The notes beneath the pieces were generated by a model, which saw only the letters and a list, made by a program, of their open reading frames with translations, was not told where the DNA came from and ran no database searches. A DNA stretch of 64,000 bases from Bradyrhizobium elkanii WSM2783 (GTDB lineage Bacteria > Pseudomonadota > Alphaproteobacteria > Rhizobiales > Xanthobacteraceae). Both the position numbers and the translations under genes were made by a program. The stretch spans positions 372,001 through 436,000 of the forward strand of contig NZ_AXAP01000002.1 in the NCBI RefSeq assembly GCF_000472865.1, read 5' to 3'. Below are positions 41,406 through 50,419 of this stretch, one piece after another (position 1 is the first letter of the stretch; each line of letters opens with the position of its first letter).

Positions 41406-42350
41406 ATGCATAAAGTTTCAGTTCTCGCGATGGACGGGTTCGTGCCGTTCGACCTGTCGGTCCCGTGCGAGGTGTTCGGGCGCGCGAGTGGAGCGGCGGG
41501 CGTCGCCAGCTATAGTGTCCGCGTGTGCAGCGAAGCGACCGAAGTTCGGTCGAGGAATTTCACGTTACAAACAGAGTGGGGCCTTGAGGAGCTCGCGTCG
41601 GCCGATACGGTCCTGGTGCCGGGAGTGGAAGATCCGACCGCTCCGGTCTCCCCGGCCGTGCTTGGGGCGCTTCAATCTGCCTGGGAGCGCGGCGCCAGAC
41701 TGGCGTCGATCTGTTCGGGAGCCTTCGTTCTGGCGGCAACTGGCCTCCTGGATGGACGCCGGGCCACGACGCACTGGATCTGCGCAGACGAGTTCGCACG
41801 GCGCTATCCGCGCATCCAGGTCGATCCAAACGTGCTGTTCGTCGACGAGGGGCGCCTGATCACCTCCGCCGGAGCCTCAGCGGGAGTGGACATGTGCCTG
41901 CATCTGCTACGACGCGATTACGGTCAGGCGGTTGCGGCCGACGCGGCGCGGCTCGCCGTTGCTCCCCTGGTCAGGGACGGCGGCCAGTCCCAGTTCATCA
42001 GGCACGAACCGCCGAAATCCGCCGCCAGCCTGGCCTCGCTGCTCGACTGGATGAGCGCCAATCTCGACCGCACGCTCACGGTTCGGTCGCTGGCCGACCG
42101 GGCGCGCATGAGTCCGAGGACACTGGCGCGACGCTTCCAGGAGCAGACCGGAACGACGCCGCTGCAATGGCTGCTCAAGATGCGCATTCGCCGGGCGCAG
42201 GAACTGCTCGAAACCAGCGTGGCTTCGGTCGATCAGATTGCAAGCTCGGTCGGATTCGAATCCGCGGTTACCTTCCGATCGCGCTTCCGGAAAGTCGCCG
42301 GCATCAGCCCGACCGCCTACCGTCATCGCTTCGGTGCCCGGGAGCACTAA
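41406..42350 (+). CDS. GlxA family transcriptional regulator (DJ-1/PfpI + AraC helix-turn-helix)
   Basis: 314 residues. An N-terminal DJ-1/PfpI-like amidotransferase-fold domain spans about residues 5-170, with the nucleophile-elbow cysteine in RLASICSGAFVLAATGLLDGRRATTHW. A C-terminal AraC domain follows (LTVRSLADRARMSPRTLARRFQEQTGTTPLQWLLKMRIRRAQELLETS, then DQIASSVGFESAVTFRSRFRKVAGISPTAYR). ATG at 41406 (MHKVSVLAMDGF) follows GAGG; a frame to 41319 is rejected. It precedes the kinase-dehydrogenase operon but is separated by 243 bp with its own regulatory sites. Confidence 0.92.
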   Translation: MHKVSVLAMDGFVPFDLSVPCEVFGRASGAAGVASYSVRVCSEATEVRSRNFTLQTEWGLEELASADTVLVPGVEDPTAPVSPAVLGALQSAWERGARLASICSGAFVLAATGLLDGRRATTHWICADEFARRYPRIQVDPNVLFVDEGRLITSAGASAGVDMCLHLLRRDYGQAVAADAARLAVAPLVRDGGQSQFIRHEPPKSAASLASLLDWMSANLDRTLTVRSLADRARMSPRTLARRFQEQTGTTPLQWLLKMRIRRAQELLETSVASVDQIASSVGFESAVTFRSRFRKVAGISPTAYRHRFGAREH

Positions 42351-42354
42351 TTTA

Positions 42355-42365
42355 TTGTCCGACAT
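42355..42365. promoter_or_regulatory. Possible FadR-type operator half-match
   Basis: TTGTCCGACAT shares the GTCCGAC core with the better site at 42504 but fails the last position of the FadR-subfamily consensus TNGTNNNACNA. It lies just after the GlxA-type gene stop. Confidence 0.35.
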
Positions 42366-42503
42366 ATGCGTTCCGGTGGATCTGGCTCTCAGAAGCCGTA
42401 TCGAAAAATATCGATAAATCACAAAAGTTTATGAGATGGCCTGACGCGGAGTGTCGATTTTGCTAATGCCAGTTGCAAGTTCGGCTGTCCTGGCGCTAAT
42501 TTT

Positions 42504-42514
42504 TGGTCCGACAA
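42504..42514 (+). promoter_or_regulatory. Candidate FadR-family operator before the APH-ACAD-synthetase operon
   Basis: TGGTCCGACAA matches the GntR/FadR-subfamily consensus TNGTNNNACNA fully and lies 80-90 bp upstream of the operon's first start codon. The operon's last gene encodes a FadR-type repressor, so autoregulation is likely. Confidence 0.5.
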
Positions 42515-42593
42515 TAATGGCTCCCGGCCCGTCGAAGCGGCGGGAGGCGAGGGCTCCAACCTTGATATTCGGAACAGGGAGGTCGAGGCGCGC

Positions 42594-43688
42594 GTGATTG
42601 CTGATCCGTCGCTATCAGGAAATCCGGGACTGCTGTCGGCCGCGGAAACCGCGCCGGCGGATTGGGATCGCCTTGCGCGCTATCTGGAAGCCCACGGCAT
42701 GAATGTCGATCTGGCGCGGCCGATCCGGCAGTTCGCCGGTGGCCTCGCCAATCGCAACTATCTCCTGAACGTCAACGGCGCGCCGGCGGTCCTGCGCCGT
42801 CCGCCCGACGGCGATCTGCCGCCGGGCGCCCACGACATGGCGCGCGAGCATCGCATCCTGTCGCGCCTTGCCGACGCGCTGCCGTTCATCGCGAGGGGGC
42901 TGCATTATTGCGGCGACCGCGGCGTCATCGGCGTTCCCTTCCAACTCATTGAGTATCGCGCAGGGCTCGTCATCCGCGGCGCGGATCTGTCGCCGCCGCT
43001 GCAAGGGCGCGACGATGCACCCGGGGTTCTCTCGGAGATGATGGTTGCAACATTGGCCGCGTTGCACGGGGTCGATGCGCGCGCGGTCGGACTCGAGGAT
43101 CTTGGCCGCCCCGAGGGGTTCATCGCCCGCGCGATTGCCGGCTGGTCGAAACGCGGGGCGCTGGTTGCCGAGGACGGCGCGTTGCGAGGTCTGCTGCAGG
43201 ACATTTCGCAGTGGCTGTCCCGGCAGACATTCCGTGAGCGGACGCCGACGCTGCTGCACTGCGATTTCAAGCTCGACAATCTGATCCTGAATCCGCAGAC
43301 GCTTTCGCCGGTCGCGCTGGTCGATTGGGACATGGGCACGCGAGGCGATCCGCTGTTCGATCTGGCGACGCTCTTGAGCTACTGGGCGCAGCCGGATGAT
43401 CCGCCGGCGTTGCAGCGCCTGCAGCAGATGCCGACGACCCATGCTGGATTCTGGCGGCGTGCCGAGGTCGCGCGGCGCTATGCCGATCTGACCGGACTGG
43501 ATATCGATGACCTGCCGGCGATGCGCGTGCTCGCGCTGTTCAAGCTCGGGATCGTATTCCTGCAACTGCACCGGCAATGGGTCAACGGCGCGGTGAACGA
43601 CAGTCGCTATGCCGACTTCGCCCGTCTTGGCGAAGACATTCTTCTGGTCGCGCGCGACGCCGCGACCGGAACTGAGCGAGGAAACTGA
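42594..43688 (+). CDS. Phosphotransferase family protein (APH-like kinase, ACAD10/11- or LvaA-like)
   Basis: 364 residues of the choline-kinase/aminoglycoside-phosphotransferase fold. Visible motifs are the nucleotide-loop region RQFAGGLANRNYLL, the catalytic Brenner loop LLHCDFKLDNLIL (Asp and Asn, near residue 224) and the metal-binding Asp in ALVDWDMGTRGDPLFDLATLL. Such kinases next to acyl-CoA dehydrogenases phosphorylate 4-hydroxyacyl-CoAs in the levulinate pathway (LvaA) and in the vertebrate ACAD10/11 fusions. The GTG start is preceded by GGGAGG. The dehydrogenase start lies 2 bp after its stop. Confidence 0.88.
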   Translation: MIADPSLSGNPGLLSAAETAPADWDRLARYLEAHGMNVDLARPIRQFAGGLANRNYLLNVNGAPAVLRRPPDGDLPPGAHDMAREHRILSRLADALPFIARGLHYCGDRGVIGVPFQLIEYRAGLVIRGADLSPPLQGRDDAPGVLSEMMVATLAALHGVDARAVGLEDLGRPEGFIARAIAGWSKRGALVAEDGALRGLLQDISQWLSRQTFRERTPTLLHCDFKLDNLILNPQTLSPVALVDWDMGTRGDPLFDLATLLSYWAQPDDPPALQRLQQMPTTHAGFWRRAEVARRYADLTGLDIDDLPAMRVLALFKLGIVFLQLHRQWVNGAVNDSRYADFARLGEDILLVARDAATGTERGN

Positions 43689-43690
43689 CG

Positions 43691-44884
43691 ATGCATCAAC
43701 TCGACATGAACTTTTCGCTGCCGCCGCGCGTGTCCGAACTGGCCGATCGCGTGAAAGCCTTCGTCAAGGACACGGTCGTCCCGTTCGAGAAGGACAAGCG
43801 CTGGACCTCCCATGGGCCGACCGATGAGCTACGGCGCGAGCTCAACGCGCTCGCGCGCAAGACCGGCGTATTCGCACCGCATGCGCCGGCGGAATATGGC
43901 GGCCAGCATCTGTCGCATATCGGCCGCTCCGCCGTGTTCACCGCCGCCGGCTATTCCATGCTCGGTCCCGTGGCGCTGCATTGCGCCGCGCCTGATGAGG
44001 GCAACATCCATCTCCTCGATGTCGTGGCGCGGCCGGATCAGCGCGAGCGCTATTTGAAGCCGCTCGCGACCGGAGATATCCGCTCCTGCTTCTGCATGAC
44101 GGAGCCCGCTCCCGGCGCAGGCTCCGATCCCGGCCAGTTGCAGACCACGGCGCGGCGCGATGGCAATGACTGGGTCATCGACGGCGAGAAATGGCTGATC
44201 ACCGGCGCCGAAGGCGCGGCCTTTGCGATCATCATGGCGAAGACGAGCGGCGCGGGAATGGAGGGGGCTGCGACCATGTTCCTCGCCGACATGTCCGATC
44301 CCGCTATCACGATCGAGCGCACGCTCGACACTATCGATTCCAGCTTTGTCGGCGGGCATGCGGTGGTCCGCTTCAATGGACTTCGCGTGCCGTCCGACGC
44401 CGTGCTCGGCGAGATCGGACAGGGCTTTCGTCACGCCCAGGTTCGCCTCGCGCCGGCGCGGCTCACGCACTGCATGCGCTGGCTCGGCGCAGCGATCCGC
44501 GCCCAGGAAATCGCGACCGAGTACGCGCGGCGTCGCACGGCGTTCGGCAAGCCGCTCGGCGAGCACGAGGGCGTCTCCTTCATGCTGGCGGACAACGCGA
44601 TGGATATCCACCAGGCGCAACTGACGATCTGGCATACGGCCTGGCTGCTCGACAAAGGCGAGCGGGCCTCGACCGAGAGCTCGATGGCCAAGGTGATCTG
44701 CTCGGAAGCGATCGCGCGCGTCGCCGACCGTTCGCTGCAGATCCTCGGCGGGCTCGGCACCACCCGCGACACGGTGGTGGAGCGGTTCTATCGCGACGTC
44801 CGCGCCTTCCGCATCTATGACGGCCCGTCCGAAGTGCACCGCTGGGCGATCGGACGGCGGATCGTGACTCACGGCGCGAGATAG
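43691..44884 (+). CDS. Acyl-CoA dehydrogenase family protein (ACAD11/LvaC-like)
   Basis: 397 residues, full length. Features are an N-terminal helical domain, the FAD-binding FCMTEPAPGAGSDPG near residue 135, the middle beta domain with VIDGEKWLITGAEGAAFAIIMAKT, the C-terminal ARRRTAFGKPLGEHEGVSFMLADNAMDIHQAQL and LGGLGTTRDTVVERFYRDVRAFRIYDGPSEVHRW. The last motif is the ACAD10/11-type ending. Coupled to the APH-like kinase, it probably converts a 4-phosphoacyl-CoA to an unsaturated acyl-CoA, the established role of ACAD11-type enzymes, rather than performing ordinary beta-oxidation. Confidence 0.9.
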   Translation: MHQLDMNFSLPPRVSELADRVKAFVKDTVVPFEKDKRWTSHGPTDELRRELNALARKTGVFAPHAPAEYGGQHLSHIGRSAVFTAAGYSMLGPVALHCAAPDEGNIHLLDVVARPDQRERYLKPLATGDIRSCFCMTEPAPGAGSDPGQLQTTARRDGNDWVIDGEKWLITGAEGAAFAIIMAKTSGAGMEGAATMFLADMSDPAITIERTLDTIDSSFVGGHAVVRFNGLRVPSDAVLGEIGQGFRHAQVRLAPARLTHCMRWLGAAIRAQEIATEYARRRTAFGKPLGEHEGVSFMLADNAMDIHQAQLTIWHTAWLLDKGERASTESSMAKVICSEAIARVADRSLQILGGLGTTRDTVVERFYRDVRAFRIYDGPSEVHRWAIGRRIVTHGAR

Positions 44885-44946
44885 GCGGCGGTAAGAGCCC
44901 GCCGCAGAAGCAGAACAACAAGCCCAAAACGCGCGAGCAGGAGGAA

Positions 44947-46590
44947 ATGATGCGAGATGTCTGGTCACCGCCCAAAGAGCCTGCGGTCGAAGGCTATGAA
45001 AGCCTGTGCGCCAATTTCCGCTGGCAGGTGCCGGAGACCTTCAATTTCGGCACTGACATCATCGACCGGCGCGCCCGCGAGCAGGATGGGCCGGCGCTGA
45101 TCTGGGAGAATGCCGCAGGCGAGACGCGACGCTACAGCTATTCCGATCTGTCATTGCTATCGAACCGGCTCGCGAATGTGTTGCGGGCGAACGGCGTCGC
45201 AAAGGGCGACCGCGTCATCATCATGCTGCCGCGGCTATCCGAATGGTTCGTCGCGCTGATTGCGGCGATGAAGATCGGCGCGGTGCCGATCCCGTGCATC
45301 GAGATGCTGACGGCGCGCGATATCGAATATCGCGTCGCCAATGCCGAGGCCAAGGCGGCGATCTGCCGTCCCGAGCAGACCGGCAAATTCGCATCCGTGG
45401 AGGAGCTGATCCCGGTGCGGATCGCGCTCGGCCAGACCTCAGGCTGGCTCGATTGGAACAGCGAAGTGGCGCGCGCTTCCGAGACGATCGAGCCGGCGAT
45501 CGTCCGGGCCGAAGATCCCGCGATCATGTATTATACGTCAGGCTCGACCGGCCATCCGAAGGCCGTCGTCCATGCGGCGCGCGCGATCTATGCGTGGCGG
45601 GTCTCCGCGATCTACTGGCTCGATCTGCGTCCCGGCGAGGTGATCTGGTGCACGGCAGATACCGGCTGGAGCAAGGCGGGTACGAGCATCATCTTCGGGC
45701 CGCTGAGCTGCGGCGCCTGCTCGTTCTTCTTCGACGGCCCGTTCGTGCCGAAGGACCGGCTCGAACTCCTGCGCAAGCACCAGGTCACCGTCTACTGCGC
45801 GCCCGGCACGGAGTTGTCGCGCGTCGTCGGCGAAGTCCGCGCGCGCGATGATCTCGGCCGGCTGCGCCGCGTCGTCACTGCGGGCGAAGCCATGAACCCC
45901 GTCGTCGCCGAGCGCTGGGAGGCGGCGACCGGCATCCGCATCGATGAAGCCTATGGGCAGACCGAAGCCCTGATGGTCGCGCTGAACTATCCAACCGAGC
46001 CGGTCCGTTACGGCTCGATGGGGCGCCCATCGCCGGGCTCCGACCTTGATGTGATCGACGCCAAGGGCAACCGCTTGCCGCCGGGGCAGGAGGGCGACCT
46101 CGCGCTGAAAGTGCCACACCCGCAATTGATGCTCGGCTACTGGAAGGATGCGGAGCGCACCGCGGCCTGCTTTGTCGATGGTCCGGACGGACGCTGGTTT
46201 CTGACCAGCGATCGCGCGGAGAAGGATGCCGATGGCTATCTCTGGTATCGCGGGCGCTCGGACGATGTCATCAATTCAGCCGGATACCGCATCGGTCCGA
46301 TCGAGGTCGAGAACGCGCTGGCCGAGCATCCGGCGGTGCAGATGTGTGCGGTGGTCGGCAGCCCCGATGCCGAGCGTGGGGAGATCGTGAAGGCGTTCGT
46401 CGTGCTGCGGCAAGGCCATGCGCCGTCGCCGGAGCTGACGCGCGAACTGCAGGACCACGTCAAGTCGGTCACCGCGCCTTACAAATATCCGCGCGCGATC
46501 GCGTACATCGCCGAGCTTCCGATGACGATCACCGGCAAGATCCGTCGCCGCGAATTGCGCGACCGCGAGTTCGTGCGAGGCGTCGCCTGA
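44947..46590 (+). CDS. Acyl-CoA synthetase (AMP-forming, LvaE-like)
   Basis: 547 residues, ANL superfamily. The ATG follows GGAGGAA. Motifs are the phosphate loop MYYTSGSTGHPKAVVH near residue 193, the substrate region VTAGEAMNPVVAERWEAATGIRIDEAYGQTE, the adenine-binding YRGRSDDVINSAGYRIGPIEVE near residue 437 and the catalytic lysine in TITGKIRRRELRD near the C-terminus. The sequence type is medium-chain/acetyl-CoA-synthetase-like. It likely activates the carboxylic acid that the kinase and dehydrogenase process. Confidence 0.92.
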   Translation: MMRDVWSPPKEPAVEGYESLCANFRWQVPETFNFGTDIIDRRAREQDGPALIWENAAGETRRYSYSDLSLLSNRLANVLRANGVAKGDRVIIMLPRLSEWFVALIAAMKIGAVPIPCIEMLTARDIEYRVANAEAKAAICRPEQTGKFASVEELIPVRIALGQTSGWLDWNSEVARASETIEPAIVRAEDPAIMYYTSGSTGHPKAVVHAARAIYAWRVSAIYWLDLRPGEVIWCTADTGWSKAGTSIIFGPLSCGACSFFFDGPFVPKDRLELLRKHQVTVYCAPGTELSRVVGEVRARDDLGRLRRVVTAGEAMNPVVAERWEAATGIRIDEAYGQTEALMVALNYPTEPVRYGSMGRPSPGSDLDVIDAKGNRLPPGQEGDLALKVPHPQLMLGYWKDAERTAACFVDGPDGRWFLTSDRAEKDADGYLWYRGRSDDVINSAGYRIGPIEVENALAEHPAVQMCAVVGSPDAERGEIVKAFVVLRQGHAPSPELTRELQDHVKSVTAPYKYPRAIAYIAELPMTITGKIRRRELRDREFVRGVA

Positions 46591-47345
46591 TGTCTGTAGC
46601 GGATCTCAGCAACAACGCCCAGGAGCGCAACGAGCCGGTCTACCGGCTGGTGGTGCGCAGCATCGAGGCCAAGATCATGTCGGGCGAGTGGGCGGTCGGC
46701 GACCGGGTGCCGGCGGAGATCGCGCTGGCGGCAAGCTTTGGTGTCCACCGCTCGACGGTCCGGGAAGCGATCCGGGTGCTGGAGCAGAACGGCATCGTCC
46801 GCCGTCACGACGGCGGCAAATTGCTCTATGTCACCGCGCCGCGCGAGGCCGACATTTCGCAGAAGGTAACGGCCGCGATCGTACTGCAGGAGATCAGCTT
46901 CTTCGAACTCTGGGAAAGCATGCGCTGTTTCGAGCCGGTGCTGGCGGAATGCGCCGCGATGCGGATCGACGAGGACCTGCTGGCCGCGCTGCGCGCCAAT
47001 GTCGAGAACACCAAGGCCGCGCTCGAGGACAAGCAGAGCCTCGTTGCGCTCGACATCGAGTTTCATCAGATCATCGCGCGAGCCTCGCGCAATCGTGCCC
47101 TGCAGCTCAGCCGCGAGCCGATGAGCCAGCTATTCTATCCGGCTTTCTTGCGGGTGTTCTCCCGCCTGAATGCCGGCGAACGCCTGGTCTTCGCCCATGA
47201 GAAGATCCTGCAGGCGCTCTCGATGCGTAATCCCGCCGAGGCGCGGTCCTGGATGGACAAGCACATCGTCGATTTCCGGCGCGGCTATGAGCTTGCCAAT
47301 TTCGATATCGAGGCGCCGGTAGGCTGGTCGCAACGGTCAGCGTAG
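46590..47345 (+). CDS. GntR/FadR family transcriptional regulator
   Basis: 251 residues. The N-terminal winged helix (LVVRSIEAKIMSGEWAVGDRVPAEIALAASFGVHRSTVREAIRVLEQNGIVRRHDGGKLLYV) is a GntR signature. The C-terminal all-helical FCD domain has the metal-binding pattern FHQIIARASRNRALQL and FAHEKILQAL. The ATG overlaps the synthetase stop (TGATG), placing it as last gene of the operon. It likely binds the site at 42504 and is relieved by an acyl-CoA. Confidence 0.92.
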   Translation: MSVADLSNNAQERNEPVYRLVVRSIEAKIMSGEWAVGDRVPAEIALAASFGVHRSTVREAIRVLEQNGIVRRHDGGKLLYVTAPREADISQKVTAAIVLQEISFFELWESMRCFEPVLAECAAMRIDEDLLAALRANVENTKAALEDKQSLVALDIEFHQIIARASRNRALQLSREPMSQLFYPAFLRVFSRLNAGERLVFAHEKILQALSMRNPAEARSWMDKHIVDFRRGYELANFDIEAPVGWSQRSA

Positions 47346-47355
47346 ATCCGCCGTC

Positions 47356-48852
47356 TCAAAAGCGGAAGCGCAATCCGGCGGTGGGCGCGACGTTGCTGTG
47401 CTGGAAAAAGCCGGACGCCAATCCGCCATTGACCTGCGTGAACATCACGCCGAAATAGGTATCCCACTTCGGCGCAAATCTCCAATCGACCGCGGCAGAG
47501 ATTGCGTCGAACGTGCCGGCGCATTGCGCGTGCGCGCTGGAGGAGCAGAAGGAGGCGCCTCCGGCGGCGGTGCCGAAGAAGGAATTCTGGATGTAGTGAT
47601 AATAGGCGGCGATCACATCCAGATCGTCGTTCACGGAGTATTTCATGCCGGCCCACATGACCTGAAAGGTCTTGTTGCCGAGCCCGTTCACGCCGAACGC
47701 CGCATTATTGATGTTCGTGCCGTTGAAGGCGTCGCAGCCCTGGCAAAGGAAGTTTCCGGCGATGTCGGTGAAGGCGGCCTGCGGATTGCTCGGCGGCTCG
47801 TATCGGATGTATTCGTAACCGGCGTACAGCTTCAGCGACTTGGTCGTGTATCTCGCCACGAACATCGCGGCGGTGTTGTCGGAGATCGTCGCCGTCAGCG
47901 TCTGCGGCAGGAACGGGGCGATCGGCGTCCCGAACGCGTTGTTGGCTCCCGGTGCAAGCGCGAGCGACACGGAATCCTTGACGTGGCTGTAGATCGCATC
48001 GACCGAGAGCACGTCGTTGCCGCGGATCGGAATGTCGCCGCCGAGCTGGAATTGATAGGCGCCACTGGACGCATTGTTCTCGTCATAGCCGCCGAACTGC
48101 CACAGCGCCGCCGCCCGGAAATGGTTGAAGTTGTACCGGTACTTCACCGACGTCGAGTGTCTGCAATTTTCGGTGTTGCCGCCGCCGCAGGTGATTCCCT
48201 GAAAGCCGATCGCCGAGAAACCGTAGGAGGCGCCGAACGGATCGTAATCGAACACGGCGTCCAGCGTCAGCGAGTTCTGTCGGAAAACCGTCAGCGTGCC
48301 ATAGGTGGGGGAGCTGACGCCGACGTAACCCTGACCGTTGTACCACTGACCCGCTCGGCTTGAATCCGAATAGGCGGTTTGCAGGTTTTGCGGCAGGCCG
48401 GCATTCGCGGCGATAGCTCCGGGTCCATTCGAGAATCGCAGCGAATAGGGGTCGAAGCCGGCATCGAGGTCAAAGACGAAAGAAAAGTCCTCGCCGATTG
48501 GCCTGGTTCCCTTGATGCCAATGGTCGAATTGCTCAAGGCATTGGGTGCGAGCGTCCATGTCGCCAAGCGGTTCTGTTTCTGGACCAGGTAGGACGCTGC
48601 GACTGCAGATCGCGGATCAAACGAGGCACCGTGGCTTTGCCAGCCGAAGCCGGTGTCGATGATGCCGAAGACCGTGATGCCTTCCCAGGTGAGCTGGCAG
48701 TTGGTCGTGACGAAGTCCGACGGGTCGGTGCAGGGGCGCGGCGTCGTGGACGCTGCCGGCGGCGCCTTGGTCGGCGCGACGTCGGCTGCCCTTGTCTCCG
48801 ATCCGCCGACAATCGCAAGAAGGACTGCCGCGCAAATCCCGAGCTTTGGCAC
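47356..48852 (-). CDS. Outer membrane porin
   Basis: 498 residues from the GTG at 48852, which has GGGGGAG seven bases upstream; the frame continues to 48894 without support. Signal peptide MPKLGICAAVLLAIVGGSETRA. General Gram-negative porin pattern: CQLTWEGITVFGIIDTGFGWQSHGA at the mature N-terminus, GIKGTRPIGEDFSFVFDLDAGFDPYSL, DLDVIAAYYHYIQNSFFG and a terminal GLRFRF ending in Phe. Several cysteines (TDPSDFVTTNCQ, CQGCDAF, CGGGNTENCRHS) suggest disulphides in external loops, which is unusual for porins but seen in some Bradyrhizobium ones as I recall. It converges on the FadR-type gene. Confidence 0.88.
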   Translation of the reverse strand: MPKLGICAAVLLAIVGGSETRAADVAPTKAPPAASTTPRPCTDPSDFVTTNCQLTWEGITVFGIIDTGFGWQSHGASFDPRSAVAASYLVQKQNRLATWTLAPNALSNSTIGIKGTRPIGEDFSFVFDLDAGFDPYSLRFSNGPGAIAANAGLPQNLQTAYSDSSRAGQWYNGQGYVGVSSPTYGTLTVFRQNSLTLDAVFDYDPFGASYGFSAIGFQGITCGGGNTENCRHSTSVKYRYNFNHFRAAALWQFGGYDENNASSGAYQFQLGGDIPIRGNDVLSVDAIYSHVKDSVSLALAPGANNAFGTPIAPFLPQTLTATISDNTAAMFVARYTTKSLKLYAGYEYIRYEPPSNPQAAFTDIAGNFLCQGCDAFNGTNINNAAFGVNGLGNKTFQVMWAGMKYSVNDDLDVIAAYYHYIQNSFFGTAAGGASFCSSSAHAQCAGTFDAISAAVDWRFAPKWDTYFGVMFTQVNGGLASGFFQHSNVAPTAGLRFRF

Positions 48853-49186
48853 CGAAAAGCTCCCCCGGCGACCGGCCCCACGGCGCCTAGCCAAGCTTGG
48901 CTTGCTGGCCGATCATGCAGCAAGCAACATTCAACAGGTTGTGCAGCGCCTGGCCAAAAAAGTTCGTTCCAGTAGCGGCGGGGCCACACAGCGCTACCAG
49001 CGGAGGCCTGCGGACCTGATCCCTTCCTCCGCCATCACATTTTGGTGCGACACGGCGATCTGGCCATCGAGAGAGCATCGATTGACCGCTGCCATACGTT
49101 CATACCGTTGGCTTTCCCGATGCGGATGCTATTGATCCGGGTCAAACGGGACAAAGGCGCGAACAGTGAATCTTGCAGGGATAACA
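48853..49186. promoter_or_regulatory. Divergent intergenic region between porin and RND adaptor
   Basis: 334 bp. It holds the porin ribosome-binding site and presumably both promoters. I see no TetR- or MarR-type regulator gene and no clear dyad; nothing else is supported. Confidence 0.35.
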
Positions 49187-50419
49187 ATGGCCCGGCTCGC
49201 CGGGGTCGTCGCGTTGGGCAGCGCCATGTTCGGCGCGCTGGCCGCCGCCGAGGCCCAGCAGGCCGCGGGACCTCCCGCGGTCGGTATCATCGAGGCGGTC
49301 AAGCGGCCCGTGACGCAATCCAACGAGTTTCTGGGGCGGATCGAGGCCACCAACCGGGTCAACGTGGTCGCCCGCGTCACCGCCTTCCTGGAAAAGCGGA
49401 ACTTCGTCGAAGGCGCCGAGGTCAAGACCGGCGATATGCTCTACGAGCTCGAGCGCGGCCCGTTCGAGGCGGACCTTGAGTCCAAGAAGGCGCAGGTCGC
49501 GCAATTGCAGGCCACCCTCGTCAACGCCAAGCTGACGACCGGCCGCGCCAAGGCCTTGCTCGGCGGGCCGGCCGGCCAGCAGTCCACCTATGATGCTGCG
49601 CTCGCCAACGAGCAGAGCCTGGAAGCGCAGGTGCAGGCTGCCCAGGCACAAGTCGACCTCTCAAAGATCAATCTGGACTACACCCAGATCCGCTCGCCGA
49701 TCGACGGCAAGATCGGCCGCACCGCGGTGACCGAAGGCAACGTTGTCAGCCCAAGCTCGGGCGTGCTCACGACCATCGTGAGCCAGGACCCGATGTACGT
49801 GACCTTCCCGGTGTCGGTGCGCGAAGGCCTCGTGCTGCGCGACCGTTACGCGACGCTGGGCGGGTTCAAGGCGGTGGTGATCAGGATCCGTCTGCCCGAC
49901 GGCAAGCTCTATGACCAGGTCGGCGAGCTCAACTTCGTCAACAACACGATCGCGCAGAACACCGATACCATCACGCTGCGCGGCATTATCCCCAATCCCA
50001 TACTGCCTCGTCTGTCGTCGGCGGACAACGTCACGGTGCGCCAGCTCACCGACAACGAGTTCGTCACCGTCCTGCTCGAGGGCGCGCAGCCGGTCGACGT
50101 GGTGGCGATCCCGCGCTCGGCCGTGCTGTCGGACCAGCAGGGCGACTATGTCTTCGTGCTCGGGGCCGACAACAAGGCGGAGCAGCGGCGGATCGTCCTT
50201 GGACAGTCGACGGCGACCATCGCTTCGGTGACCTCTGGGCTTTCGGTCGGAGAGAAGGTGATCGCTGAAGGAATGCAGCGGGTGCGGCCCGGCCAGCCGG
50301 TGGCGCCGGCACCGGCGAGCGCGCTGATCCAGTCGAGCCTGAAGGAAACGGCGGAAAACACGGGCTCGCCCCGGAGCGGCGGCGCGATCGGTCCGAAGCC
50401 TGCGGGCACCAGCCCATGA
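49187..50419 (+). CDS. RND efflux periplasmic adaptor (membrane fusion protein)
   Basis: 410 residues. The ATG at 49187 follows AGGGA; a GTG 21 bp earlier is the alternative. Signal-like [24 protein letters not shown], no clear lipobox. AcrA-type order: barrel-sandwich half ([40 protein letters not shown]), coiled coil about residues 90-160, second half-lipoyl ([27 protein letters not shown]), then beta-barrel. The start of the pump gene overlaps its stop by four bases. No outer-membrane channel gene adjoins, so a TolC-like protein elsewhere would be used. Confidence 0.93.
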   Translation: MARLAGVVALGSAMFGALAAAEAQQAAGPPAVGIIEAVKRPVTQSNEFLGRIEATNRVNVVARVTAFLEKRNFVEGAEVKTGDMLYELERGPFEADLESKKAQVAQLQATLVNAKLTTGRAKALLGGPAGQQSTYDAALANEQSLEAQVQAAQAQVDLSKINLDYTQIRSPIDGKIGRTAVTEGNVVSPSSGVLTTIVSQDPMYVTFPVSVREGLVLRDRYATLGGFKAVVIRIRLPDGKLYDQVGELNFVNNTIAQNTDTITLRGIIPNPILPRLSSADNVTVRQLTDNEFVTVLLEGAQPVDVVAIPRSAVLSDQQGDYVFVLGADNKAEQRRIVLGQSTATIASVTSGLSVGEKVIAEGMQRVRPGQPVAPAPASALIQSSLKETAENTGSPRSGGAIGPKPAGTSP

